Shown piece after piece: positions 15,104 to 23,928 of a DNA stretch of 34,764 nt. Position 1 is the stretch's first letter. The number at the start of each line of letters is the position of its first letter. Source of the DNA: Kuafuiihalomonas sp964477875 (lineage in GTDB: Bacteria > Myxococcota > Kuafuiibacteriia > Kuafuiibacteriales > Kuafuiibacteriaceae). The DNA lies in the NCBI GenBank assembly GCA_964477875.1, contig CAYZFR010000010.1:1-34764 (forward strand). The letters are read 5' to 3'. Both the position numbers and the translations under genes were made by a program. The notes under the pieces are model-generated. The model saw only the letters and a program-made list of their open reading frames with translations. It was not told the origin of the DNA and made no database searches.

Positions 15104-16896
15104 CCCGGCTCCATGCCCTGTGGCCCCTGCTGGCCTCGGGGGCGGGGCTGTTCCTCGTGTTCCTCGGCGAGCAGGGCTTCGGCGAGGACCCGCAGCTGCG
15201 TCCATTCGTGTCCGGCGCCGGAGCGCTGGCCGTGCTGGCGGGCCTGCTCGGACGGGCACTGGAACCCGACCGAGACCCCGATGCCGGTGTTCGTCCTCGC
15301 CTGCTGCGCTTGCATGCCCTCCTGCTCGCTGGCCTGGGCTGCCACGGGCTTTCGCTCCTTCTGGAGGGACCGTGGGCCACGGTCCTGTTCGTCCTCGGGC
15401 TCGTGGTGCTGTCGGTGGCGGCCGTCCCCATGCTGCTGACGGAGCTCGCCCTGGCGCCGGTGGCCTACAACGCCAGCTACGAGCGGGCTCGATTTCGGCA
15501 GGCCTGGACCCGCGGCCTCGGCTTCGGCCTCCTCGTTCCTTGCCTGAGTCTGGGCAACCTGCTCGCCGAGACCCACGATCTCGAGTTCGCCCTCGCCCGG
15601 GGCGCCCAGACCCGCCCTTCGAAGGCGACGCTCGGCGCGGTGCGCGAACTCACCCAGCCGGTCGAGGTCCGCCTCTTCTTCCCCCGGGCCAACGAGGTCG
15701 CGGACCTGCTGTCGACCTACTTCGCCCCCCTCCAGGCCGCCAACGAGCTGCTCACCGTCGAGGTGATGGACCAAGCGATCGAGCGAGAGGCCGCCCAAGC
15801 CGCTCGGGTGAATCAGAACGGCTGGGTGGCCCTCGTCCGGGGCGAGCTGAGCGAGAAGATCCGGGTGGGTACCGAGCGTAGCCAGGCCAAGCGACGTCTA
15901 CGGGACTTCGACCGCGACTTCCTGGAGGCCTTCCTGAAGATCGGCAGTCAGCGCAAGGTCGCCTACTTCACGGTCGGCCACGGTGAGCGCGCCTTCGAGC
16001 GTGCGGCGAAGGACGGTGAGCCAAGCGCAGTGCGCTTCCTGGCCGACAACCTGGAGAAGCTCCAGTATGCCCTGAAACCCCTCGGGATCGCCGAGGGCCT
16101 GGGCGACGGCGTCCCCGAAGACGCCGAGATCCTGTTCGTGATGGGACCCCAGACGCCGCTCCTCCCACAGGAACAGCAGGCCATCCTTCGCTCGCTGCGC
16201 CAGGGGGCCCGGGTGTTCTTGGCCCTCGAACCAGGGACCGAGGGCCTGGCCGATGAGCTTCTAGAGGGCGCCGGCCTCGCCTTCGACCCCGTCCCTCTCG
16301 CCAATCCTCGCATTCACGTCACCCTCACGAGGAGCCGTCGCGACCACCTCGCCCTCGCAAGCAACGCCTACCGGCCCTCTCCGGTCACCCGGACCCTCCG
16401 GCGCGACAGCCGGGTGGCCACGGTCTTCGTCGAGGCCGGCAGCCTCGAGCTCGCCGAGGCTGCCCCCGAGAAGGTAACGGCACGGGCGCTGGTGGAGGCG
16501 ATGCCGGGGACCTACCGGGACGCAGACCGAGATCTGGAGCTCGACGAGGGCGAGGCCGAGCCTGGCGGCTTCCTGCTCGCGGCCACCGCCGCCTTCGCGA
16601 GCACCAGCACCACCGCCGGCGACGATGACGAGGGCCGGCTGGTGGTCATGTCCGACGTCGACGTGGCTTCGGACGAGTTCGTTCAGCTCGTCCAAGGGAA
16701 CCTCCTGCTGCTTCGGGACTCGGTGTTGTGGCTGCAGCGCTCCGAAGATCCGGTGGTCACGGTGGACGACGACGAAGACGTGAAGATCGTGCACCGAAAA
16801 GACGAGGATCTCGCCGTCTTCTACGGGACGACCTTCGGCATCCCGGGACTCGTCCTGCTCTTGGGCTTCATCGTTCGGAGGAGGCGTCGGGGATGA
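15091..16896 (+). CDS. GldG-like ABC auxiliary protein with extended N-terminal membrane domain
   Basis: The 601-residue product has about five hydrophobic spans in its first 170 residues. A long non-membrane region follows (about 190-570), containing the family features V-E-V-R-L-F-F-P, L-L-T-V-E-V-M-D, the V-A-Y-F-T-V-G-H-G-E segment and a flavodoxin-like I-L-F-V-M-G-P. A single membrane span and an Arg tail end the protein. This matches the ABC_transp_aux/GldG layout, but with more N-terminal spans than the usual one. The bulk probably faces the periplasm. In Bacteroidota GldA/F/G are linked to gliding; here the function is unknown. GGAGG lies 7 nt before the ATG. Confidence 0.85.
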   Translation: MASLTRLHALWPLLASGAGLFLVFLGEQGFGEDPQLRPFVSGAGALAVLAGLLGRALEPDRDPDAGVRPRLLRLHALLLAGLGCHGLSLLLEGPWATVLFVLGLVVLSVAAVPMLLTELALAPVAYNASYERARFRQAWTRGLGFGLLVPCLSLGNLLAETHDLEFALARGAQTRPSKATLGAVRELTQPVEVRLFFPRANEVADLLSTYFAPLQAANELLTVEVMDQAIEREAAQAARVNQNGWVALVRGELSEKIRVGTERSQAKRRLRDFDRDFLEAFLKIGSQRKVAYFTVGHGERAFERAAKDGEPSAVRFLADNLEKLQYALKPLGIAEGLGDGVPEDAEILFVMGPQTPLLPQEQQAILRSLRQGARVFLALEPGTEGLADELLEGAGLAFDPVPLANPRIHVTLTRSRRDHLALASNAYRPSPVTRTLRRDSRVATVFVEAGSLELAEAAPEKVTARALVEAMPGTYRDADRDLELDEGEAEPGGFLLAATAAFASTSTTAGDDDEGRLVVMSDVDVASDEFVQLVQGNLLLLRDSVLWLQRSEDPVVTVDDDEDVKIVHRKDEDLAVFYGTTFGIPGLVLLLGFIVRRRRRG

Positions 16897-17831
16897 ACGA
16901 GAACCGCATCCTGGGCGTGGCCCTCGTTGTGCTGGCCGCGGTCGCGGCCTGGAGCAGCTTTCGGGGCGAGGTCAGCGTCGGCGGCCCCGAGCCCTTGACC
17001 ACCCTCCAGGCGGGACGGGTGAAGAACTTCAGGTACTACTCCACCACGTCGACCGTCGTGGCAGAGCGCCGAGGCGAGCACTGGTGGATGGAGGTCGACC
17101 GCAAGGCGACCTCCGAGTCCTTCGTCGCCAACCAACAGTTCGAAAAAGCCCTCGACGCCATGACGCCGATGCGCCCGCTCCGCTCTCTGGGCGTGATGGA
17201 CCTGGCGCGGCGGCGCGACTTCGAGCTGGAGCCGCCTCGCATCGTCCTCGAGTTCGAAGGGCCGTCGGGCGAGGAAAGGGTCCAGGTCGGAGACCGAACG
17301 CAGGTCGGGCAGAAGGACGGCTACGCCCGGCGCCCGGGCGGCGAGGAGGTCTTCATCGTGGACCTCGCCGAGATCGACAAGTTCAACAACGCGTTCGGCT
17401 TTCGACGCCGCCGGCTCCGAAATCAAGGCCTGGGAGAGGTCGCATCGGCGGTGGTGCAGTGGAGCGATGGAGAGGTCCGCGCTCGCCAGCGCAACCGAGA
17501 CGACGCGAAGAATCGCTTCTGGGCCTCCGAGGCCCAGCCAGACGAAAAGGATGAAGCGCTCACCGAGCTGTTGGAAGTCCTGGAGCGGCTGCGGATCCGC
17601 GCCTATCCAGACCCCGAGCCCGAGCTCGACGCGGAAGAGGCCTGGCTGACGGTTCGCTGGGTCGACGCCAAAGACCAGCCTTTGGACACCCTACACGTGT
17701 GGCGGGTGGACAGTCCCGAAGGGACGGAGTGGTTCGCCCGCTCCAATGCCAGCGTGCGGACGGTGGGGGTCGCGGATTCTAAGGCGCGCAAGCTCGCCGC
17801 CGCCGTCGAGCGATTGACGCCAGACCCATGA
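16893..17831 (+). CDS. DUF4340-like protein of the ABC operon
   Basis: The 312-residue product has an N-terminal membrane anchor (I-L-G-V-A-L-V-V-L-A-A-V-A-A-W) followed by a soluble, probably periplasmic, beta-rich region. The layout matches DUF4340 proteins, which regularly follow GldG-like genes; their biochemical role is unknown. The ATG overlaps the previous stop (ATGA), with GGAGGAGG just upstream. The frame is open to 16728, but that extension is a shadow of the GldG-like gene. The last 53 bases overlap the 3' end of the convergent MYXO-CTERM protein gene. Confidence 0.85.
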   Translation: MNENRILGVALVVLAAVAAWSSFRGEVSVGGPEPLTTLQAGRVKNFRYYSTTSTVVAERRGEHWWMEVDRKATSESFVANQQFEKALDAMTPMRPLRSLGVMDLARRRDFELEPPRIVLEFEGPSGEERVQVGDRTQVGQKDGYARRPGGEEVFIVDLAEIDKFNNAFGFRRRRLRNQGLGEVASAVVQWSDGEVRARQRNRDDAKNRFWASEAQPDEKDEALTELLEVLERLRIRAYPDPEPELDAEEAWLTVRWVDAKDQPLDTLHVWRVDSPEGTEWFARSNASVRTVGVADSKARKLAAAVERLTPDP

Positions 17832-20064
17832 AGAGGCCTCCGGCGGCGACCGGCCAGAGGCTCGACGGCGAGCTGGTCCGACACCCGCCGCCCGGATCTT
17901 CGAGCCCATCTCCCTCCACTCGAAGCTCGATCGGCGCGCGCGATACTCGCCCCGCCGCATCCCGAACCTCGACCGCAAAGCGATACACGTTGGGCGTGGT
18001 CGGCGTCCCAGCGAGCACGCCTGCTTCATCGAGAGCCAAGCCGGGCGGCAGCGGCTCCATACCGAAGCGCTGCCACTGCAGCGGAGGTCTTCCCCCCTCC
18101 GCCTCCAGCGTCGCGTCGTAGGCTTCCCCCGCGCGAGCCCTCGGAAGGACGTCGCTCAGGACCCGAAGACCATCATCGTCCACCACCTCGAGCTCGAAGG
18201 CCTGTGAACGGACGATGCCCAGCTGATTTCGGACGCTCAGCGTGAAACGAAAGCGCCCGACCTCGCCGGGCGTTCCGCTCAATACGCCGTCGCCGCTCAG
18301 GCTCAGACCGGCCGGCAGCCCCGCCCCCGAGAAGACGAAGGGCGGCTGGCCACCCACCGCTTCCAGGCGGGCCGAATAGGCCTGTCCGACCACCGCATCG
18401 GGCAGCGACTCGGTCGCGAAGGCGACGCCGTCCATCTCGGAGACGACCAGCAGCCGAACAACGCCCGTCGCCCGCTCTCCGAGGTCATCCTCGACCTCGA
18501 CGGTGACCATGAAGTCGCCCTCGACGCTCGGGGTCCCGGCCACCAGCCCCCCGGTTGACAGGCTCAACCCGGGCGGCAAGCCGGTCGCCGACCAGGTGAA
18601 GGGGCTCAAGCCGCCCTGCGCGACCAGCTGAGCCTGGTAGCTCTGACCGGCGACCGTGGGAGGCAAGCTGTCCTGCGCCACCCCCAAAGGTAGAGTGGGG
18701 TCCGCCACCCGGAGGTCGATGCGCCGCTGAACCGAGGCTGAGCCGCTGCGAAGCTCGACGTCGAGAGGGTACAGCCCTTGTTCCATGGGCACTCCGCTCA
18801 GAATGCCCTCCTGTTCGTCGAGACCGATCCCAGGCGGAAGCTGGTCCTCGGGGATGGACCACGTCCTGGACACCGTGCCCCCGACGCCGATCAAGGCGAC
18901 CTCGTAGGCCGTCCCGGTTCGGGCGACGGGCAGGGTACTGGTGACGATGGCCAAGTCGGCGGGAAACACCTCGATCGCCGGCCCGACGACGAAGTTGTCT
19001 TCCTCGATTGTCTCCGGCTCCGCGTTTTCACGGTCGATCACCAGCCCGAGGCGGTAGGTGGTCGACGTGAGGGTCAGGGGGAGGTCGAGCGTCGAATCGG
19101 CGACGTCGAGGGCCCCGCGGGCGAGGGCGGGGATCGTCTCCTGCCGGAGGAGGAAGTCATCGGCCTCGATGACGTCGTCGAGGGAGAGGACGATGAGCAG
19201 CTCGGTGGCAACGCTCCCGTCCGTGACCCCGTTGTTCTCGAGCACGCGTTGAACGGTGATGGTGCTGCCGGCCTCGGCGGTGTCGGGCGCACTGCCGATC
19301 TCCCCTCGCAGATTGGGGAGTCGGTCGACGAGGACGACCTGCCGAACCTCGAAGTCGTTGCTCGGATCGGTCTCCCGTACCGGCTCCGCGAGCCGCGTCC
19401 GCGCGATGACCTCGGCCGCCCCAGCCGCGGCGGCAGCGGGAACGACGTAGGTCCCAGACGCGGTGTCACGGGTGTTGGCCGGCAGGTCGCCGATGGAAGT
19501 GAAGGGGACCAGCGGCTCCTCTGTGCCTCCGGCCGGCTTGAGGAAGAGCCCGATCTCGACGCCCATCGCCCGGGAGGGACCCCGGTTCACGACATCGATC
19601 CGGTAGCTGCGCGTGGTCCCGAGGATGAGCGGAGGGCTCGTCTGAAGGATGAGCCGCTCCAGCTCCATATCGATGCCGGCGAGGTTGAAGCTCGCCGTCG
19701 AGCTGAGCTGATTGTTCGTTTCGTCGCTCTCGGCCACGGCGTCGGCCGGATCGAGATCGGCGATGGCGAAAAAGGTCCCCGTAGGACCCGGAGATGGCGC
19801 CCCGAGCTGAAATGACCCGGTAGAGCTCGCGACGGCCAGCTGCTCCTCCAAGACCAGTTCGTCGGCGGAATCGAGGGTCGCGTCGGACGAGGCCCAAATT
19901 CGGACCGTGGCATCGCCGCGGAAGTCGCCGGCCGAGAGAGAGAGCTCGAACTCGACCTGATCCTCGGCCAAGAAGGTCGTCGCCAAGGGGACGACCTCCA
20001 TCGGCTCCAGATCGACTTGCGCGGCCAGCGCGAAGGCCACCAGCGTCACCCCCGCCCCGGTCAT
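17779..20064 (-). CDS. Secreted CARDB/putative-Ig repeat protein with MYXO-CTERM-like tail
   Basis: The 761-residue product starts with a short hydrophobic signal-like stretch. Three CARDB-like domains follow (about 17-130, 130-245, 250-370), each ending in an S-D-E-T-N-N or P-S-N-D-F or E-E-D-N-F motif. Four He_PIG-type Ig-like repeats follow (about 375-735), each with L-P-x-G-L/I, a short turn, and G-x-L-x-G-x-P. The tail has a G-G-G-C, a hydrophobic stretch and R-R-R-R-R, matching the MYXO-CTERM pattern for surface anchoring or processing in Myxococcota. It is probably an extracellular adhesin or structural protein. The ATG overlaps the sixA stop, an odd pairing by function. Confidence 0.85.
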   Translation of the reverse strand: MTGAGVTLVAFALAAQVDLEPMEVVPLATTFLAEDQVEFELSLSAGDFRGDATVRIWASSDATLDSADELVLEEQLAVASSTGSFQLGAPSPGPTGTFFAIADLDPADAVAESDETNNQLSSTASFNLAGIDMELERLILQTSPPLILGTTRSYRIDVVNRGPSRAMGVEIGLFLKPAGGTEEPLVPFTSIGDLPANTRDTASGTYVVPAAAAAGAAEVIARTRLAEPVRETDPSNDFEVRQVVLVDRLPNLRGEIGSAPDTAEAGSTITVQRVLENNGVTDGSVATELLIVLSLDDVIEADDFLLRQETIPALARGALDVADSTLDLPLTLTSTTYRLGLVIDRENAEPETIEEDNFVVGPAIEVFPADLAIVTSTLPVARTGTAYEVALIGVGGTVSRTWSIPEDQLPPGIGLDEQEGILSGVPMEQGLYPLDVELRSGSASVQRRIDLRVADPTLPLGVAQDSLPPTVAGQSYQAQLVAQGGLSPFTWSATGLPPGLSLSTGGLVAGTPSVEGDFMVTVEVEDDLGERATGVVRLLVVSEMDGVAFATESLPDAVVGQAYSARLEAVGGQPPFVFSGAGLPAGLSLSGDGVLSGTPGEVGRFRFTLSVRNQLGIVRSQAFELEVVDDDGLRVLSDVLPRARAGEAYDATLEAEGGRPPLQWQRFGMEPLPPGLALDEAGVLAGTPTTPNVYRFAVEVRDAAGRVSRAPIELRVEGDGLEDPGGGCRTSSPSSLWPVAAGGLFMGLASIARRRRRACAP

Positions 20065-20552
20065 CCCCGCAGATCCTTGGCCCGAACCACGTCGATGAGC
20101 CGCCAGCTGGAGGGCTCGGCCAGCTCGGGCCAGTGCTTCCGGCGAGCCTCCAGCAGCGCGGCGCTGCAGGTCTTCAAGGTGGTCGCCTCGCCCGCGAAAT
20201 AGGCGACGCAGTCCTCCCAGCCGGGGTTATGCCCGATCAGCATGAGGCTCTCCACGTCGGGCTCGATGTGAGCGAGGACCTTCGAAACCTCGTGGGGGCC
20301 GGCGAGATAGAGGTAGGCCTGGTATTCGACCGGGGTCTCTTCGCCTAGCCGCGGCGCCATACACGTCCAAGTTTGACGGGTGCGGGTGGCGTCGCTCGAC
20401 CGTACTCGGTCCGGAATCCACCCGAGCTCACGCAGCCGGGCGCCGACGCGCCGTGCGTCCCGCTCTCCGCGAGGGCTCAGCGCGCGCCCATGGTCGGCGT
20501 CTGGCGCGCCCCAAACGCTCTTCGCGTGGCGGAGGAGGATCAGCCGTCTCAT
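20061..20552 (-). CDS. sixA: SixA-like phosphohistidine phosphatase
   Basis: This 163-residue histidine-phosphatase-superfamily protein starts L-I-L-L-R-H-A-K-S-x-W, with catalytic His9 in the R-H-A-K-S form typical of SixA. A second Arg follows in S-S-D-A-T-R-T-R-Q-T, and a second His in L-I-G-H-N-P-G-W-E. SixA removes phosphate from phosphohistidine on phosphotransfer proteins; the target here is unknown. Length fits the family. The stop overlaps the start of the MYXO-CTERM protein gene. Confidence 0.9.
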   Translation of the reverse strand: MRRLILLRHAKSVWGAPDADHGRALSPRGERDARRVGARLRELGWIPDRVRSSDATRTRQTWTCMAPRLGEETPVEYQAYLYLAGPHEVSKVLAHIEPDVESLMLIGHNPGWEDCVAYFAGEATTLKTCSAALLEARRKHWPELAEPSSWRLIDVVRAKDLRG

Positions 20553-20599
20553 GCCAGAAAGGCCGCAAGCTAGTCGGCCGGCCCCGGCAGGTCAATGCA

Positions 20600-21385
20600 T
20601 CACTCGGGAACGTAACCTTCGGGCCGCGCAACCTGTCCGTCGCCAAAAAAGTACTGCTCGCACTGATCCATGAGGATTTGGACCGCATTGGGGTCGGCCG
20701 CATTGATCCGGTACTCGTTGATGATCATCTTGCTGTGCTCGACCCACCCGTCCCAGGCCTTGGCGCTGATCTGTTCGAAGATACGCTCACCGAGAGGTCC
20801 GGGGTAGGGGCGTCGCTTGAGGCCCGGGAGCTCGCGCTTGAAGAGGCTGCACTGCACGCGCCGGTGAGAGCTGGCGAAGCGGTTGACGCCGTCGTCGTCG
20901 TCCTCTTCCGGTGCCTCCAGCGCCGAGGCCTCTTCGCCCGACTCCTTCGCGTTGAGACGCATCGCGATCGACTTGTAGGAGCGACCGTCGGCCTCGCCGG
21001 TCTCGACCGGGAGACCTGCGTCGGTCCAGCCCGTGTGGACGATCTCGCCTTCGTCGTTCTTTTCGGAGCCGAAGCCGCCCAGCATGTCCGACACTCGGGT
21101 ATAGCCGAGGCTCTTCAGCTCCTGGGCCGCTCGAACCGAGCGTCCCCCCATCTGGCAGTGGGTGACGACGGGGGCGTTCTTGTCGGGCAGCAAGAACTCG
21201 ATGACGCGCGCGAAGTCCTGGTTCGGGATCATTCCGTTCGGCGTCTTGTGCAGAAACGGAACGTTGTGGGCACCCTCCGGGTGACCTTCCGCGTATTCGG
21301 GCATGGAGCGCACGTCGAGGAGGATGGCATCCTCTTCCTCGACGCGGCGCTGCGCCTCCTTGGGGCTGATTCGCTCGAGGTCCAT
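20600..21385 (-). CDS. Rhodanese-YggX (Fe(II)-trafficking) fusion protein
   Basis: The 261-residue product joins two known folds. Residues 1-128 are a rhodanese-type domain with D-V-R and the active loop C-Q-M-G-G-R-S (Cys77), so sulfur transfer is plausible. An acidic linker (about 150-168, with E-D-D-D-D) leads to residues 176-261. These match YggX: C-S-L-F-K-R-E-L with conserved Cys179, Y-P-G-P-L-G-E-R-I-F, K-M-I-I-N-E and the E-G-Y-V-P-E end. YggX protects Fe-S clusters and is linked to iron handling. The ATG at 21385 is preceded by GGGAG; an in-frame GTG at 21403 is less likely. A role in coupling sulfur and iron for Fe-S repair is inferred. Confidence 0.88.
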   Translation of the reverse strand: MDLERISPKEAQRRVEEEDAILLDVRSMPEYAEGHPEGAHNVPFLHKTPNGMIPNQDFARVIEFLLPDKNAPVVTHCQMGGRSVRAAQELKSLGYTRVSDMLGGFGSEKNDEGEIVHTGWTDAGLPVETGEADGRSYKSIAMRLNAKESGEEASALEAPEEDDDDGVNRFASSHRRVQCSLFKRELPGLKRRPYPGPLGERIFEQISAKAWDGWVEHSKMIINEYRINAADPNAVQILMDQCEQYFFGDGQVARPEGYVPE

Positions 21386-21457
21386 GCCTCTCCCTTCGAG
21401 CACCTGCGCCCGGAGGTAAAGAGGGACTTGGCGTCTCGAGCCGAAGGAGCCCCGCCC

Positions 21458-23806
21458 TCACGCAGGGACCGCCTCCAAGGCCCGCTTGAAGGCGACCGCG
21501 GAGCTGAAGCGGTCTGCGGCCTCCTTCGCCAGGGCCTTGAAGGCGATTCGGGTCAACTCCTCCCGAACCGCCGGGTCCGGGCTGTCCACTTCCATCGGCG
21601 GCGGCGTCTGGGTCAGGACCTTGGCCAAAAGCTGGACCGTCGAGTCGCCCTCGAAAGGCACGCGACCCGTCAGGAGCTGATAGAGGATCACCCCGACCGT
21701 GTAGATGTCGGTCCGATGGTCCACCGGCTCGCCGGCGGCCTGCTCCGGGCTCATGTAGCGGGGCGTACCGAAGACCGTACCCGCTTGAGTGATCGACGCG
21801 CTATCGCTCGAGCCACCGAGCTTGGCGATCCCGAAGTCCAGGATCTTCACCTGGGGGGCGCCGGCTGGCCCGAGCAGCATGATGTTGTCGGGCTTCAGGT
21901 CCCGGTGGACGATCTCGGACTGGTGGGCGTGCACGAGGCCCGCCAAGATCTGGGTGACGAGGTCGATCGCCTGCTTGACCGGGACCCTCTGGTGGCGGTG
22001 CACCAACCCCGACAACGAGCCGCCCTCGATCAGGTCCATCACCAGATATAGCAGCCCATCCTCGGTGCGACCGAAGTCGGTCACGCGAACGATGTGGGGG
22101 CTCTCCAGCCGGCACACCGCTCGCGCCTCCCGCTGAAAGCGCTCGACCACGTTCTGAAGCATCGACAGCTCCGGCCGCAGCAGCTTCACCGCCACTTCCT
22201 TGAGCAGGTGCATGTGCTGGGCCCGATAGACGATGGACATCCCACCTCGACCGAGCTCCTCGATGACGCGATAGCGCTCCTGGATCACGTCCCCCACCCG
22301 AAGCTCGCCGCGGTCGTCGTTCGGACCCTCGAGGTCGGCGGTGGGTGTGCTGCCCGACCGCCGTCCCGGCGCCGCCGGACCCGAGCTCGGGCCGACATCC
22401 GCGCTGCTGGACCGGATGTCGTCGGAAGCAAAGGAGGACACGCGCCTCGGCGAGGGCACACCGGCGGCGCCCGAGGGCCTCCTGGGGGGCGGAGAGGTCG
22501 GCTGGCGCTCCGGGGTCGTCATCGCCGGCCGGGGCGTTCGGGGCCGTTTCTCCGCCTGCGCGTCACGCGCCGGCGAGGGAGAGGCCGGCCGGCGAGGTCG
22601 AGAGGAGACGATGGCGTTTACGATCGAATCGACGTCGAAGGGGCCTTCGGCCGAGTCCAGCGCGTCGAGCGAGGGCGAAGCGTTCCCACCCGATGAACCA
22701 GACGGCGTCGATGGGGCGCCGGCGCGCCCCGGCGGCGGGGAAGCTTCGGGCACCGGCGCCGAGATGTCGCCGGTCTCGAGGGCGAGGGCGAGGTCTTCGA
22801 TGTCGTAGGCATCGGAGCCGATCGAGGAGGCGGGCGAGGGCGTGATGCCGTCGGGCACCACCGACCCCGAAGGACCTCGTCCCCCGGTCTGCGAATAGGG
22901 CACCGAGGGCCGGCCCCGCTGGCGCTCCGGGAACAGGACCCGGACGTGCTCGGCCCACTCGGCGTCCAAAAGCGACGGCTCCCGGCCGAGCCCACTGCGA
23001 AGGCTTCGGACGATCTCGTCTGGGTCGACCGGGCGCTCGTCCGGATCCTTCGCCATCATGCGCCGGAGCAGCTGGTCGATGCCGGCCGGAATGTGACTGA
23101 GGGAGGCGGGACGGGCCTCGAGGACCGCCTTCTTGACCTCCGAAACCGAAGCCCGTTCGAAGGTCTCGGTCCCCGACAACGCGTCGTAAAGGATCACCCC
23201 GAGAGCGTAGACGTCGGAGGCGGGGCGGATGGGCTCCCGCGCGAAGAGCTCGGGCGCCCGGTAGGGCAAGCGCCCGCGGGTCGGCGGCAGGCAGACCCGA
23301 GACCGCCCCAAGCCCATCCCGGCCAGCCGCATCTCTCCCGAGGGGGCGACGTAGATGGACTGGGGCGCGAGCTGACCAGCCACCAAGCCCGCCGTCTCTC
23401 CCTCGGTCCAGGGGTGACGGCTGGCCGCCGAGAGGAGCTGCGCGACCTGGAGCCCGAGACCGATGATCGCGTCGACGGTAAAGGTTTGGCCGGCCGAACG
23501 CGCCCGGTCGCGAAGGGCGGCCCAGGTGGGCCCCGAAGCTCGCTCGGTGGCGATGTAGAGCCGCTGTTCCGACTCGCCCACCGCCTCTACGCCGAGCGCG
23601 TGGGGGTGCCGGAAGCGCAGGGTGCTCGTCGCCTCGGAGAACAGAGTAGCCGAGAAGAAGGAGTTTCGACGGAAGCGCTCGTGGATGACTTTGACGACGG
23701 TCGAGGCCTCCTCCTCCGCTTCACCGTCGCGGATCGCCAGGAAGACCCGCCCGATGCCCCCCTCCGCGACCTCCTCGAGGAGCCGATATTTGTCGATCCG
23801 CTTCAC
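21458..23806 (-). CDS. Hanks-type Ser/Thr kinase with N-terminal pseudokinase domain
   Basis: The 782-residue product has two kinase folds. The C-terminal one (about 505-782) is complete: G-R-G-G-M-S loop, Lys541, H-R-D at 634-636 within H-R-D-L-K-P-D-N, D-F-G at 657-659, and the S-P-E segment. The N-terminal one (about 7-270) keeps the Gly loop, Lys39, A-P-E and S-D-V-Y, but the H-R-D-L-K-P-x-N stretch reads A-G-Q-L-A-P-Q-S (143-150) and D-F-G reads G-M-G (163-165), so catalytic and metal Asp are lost. A Pro/Ser/Arg-rich linker of about 230 residues joins them. No membrane span is seen. The GTG start has GGAGGG 6 nt upstream. Confidence 0.9.
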   Translation of the reverse strand: MKRIDKYRLLEEVAEGGIGRVFLAIRDGEAEEEASTVVKVIHERFRRNSFFSATLFSEATSTLRFRHPHALGVEAVGESEQRLYIATERASGPTWAALRDRARSAGQTFTVDAIIGLGLQVAQLLSAASRHPWTEGETAGLVAGQLAPQSIYVAPSGEMRLAGMGLGRSRVCLPPTRGRLPYRAPELFAREPIRPASDVYALGVILYDALSGTETFERASVSEVKKAVLEARPASLSHIPAGIDQLLRRMMAKDPDERPVDPDEIVRSLRSGLGREPSLLDAEWAEHVRVLFPERQRGRPSVPYSQTGGRGPSGSVVPDGITPSPASSIGSDAYDIEDLALALETGDISAPVPEASPPPGRAGAPSTPSGSSGGNASPSLDALDSAEGPFDVDSIVNAIVSSRPRRPASPSPARDAQAEKRPRTPRPAMTTPERQPTSPPPRRPSGAAGVPSPRRVSSFASDDIRSSSADVGPSSGPAAPGRRSGSTPTADLEGPNDDRGELRVGDVIQERYRVIEELGRGGMSIVYRAQHMHLLKEVAVKLLRPELSMLQNVVERFQREARAVCRLESPHIVRVTDFGRTEDGLLYLVMDLIEGGSLSGLVHRHQRVPVKQAIDLVTQILAGLVHAHQSEIVHRDLKPDNIMLLGPAGAPQVKILDFGIAKLGGSSDSASITQAGTVFGTPRYMSPEQAAGEPVDHRTDIYTVGVILYQLLTGRVPFEGDSTVQLLAKVLTQTPPPMEVDSPDPAVREELTRIAFKALAKEAADRFSSAVAFKRALEAVPA

Positions 23807-23928
23807 GGCGGTCCCTCCAGCCTAGCGCGGGCCGGAGGGGGACGCATCCGATTTACTCGCGAAATCTCTCGGAGCTCGACTTGGGAGCCCTTCAAGGACG
23901 ACTCGCCCAGGCCGGCTCTGGGATGAGC

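Noticed and set aside
23813..23839. Imperfect hairpin CCCTCC ... GGAGGG upstream of the kinase start
   Set aside because: The stem is interrupted by mismatches, and one arm is simply the kinase ribosome-binding site; it gives no convincing terminator or switch.
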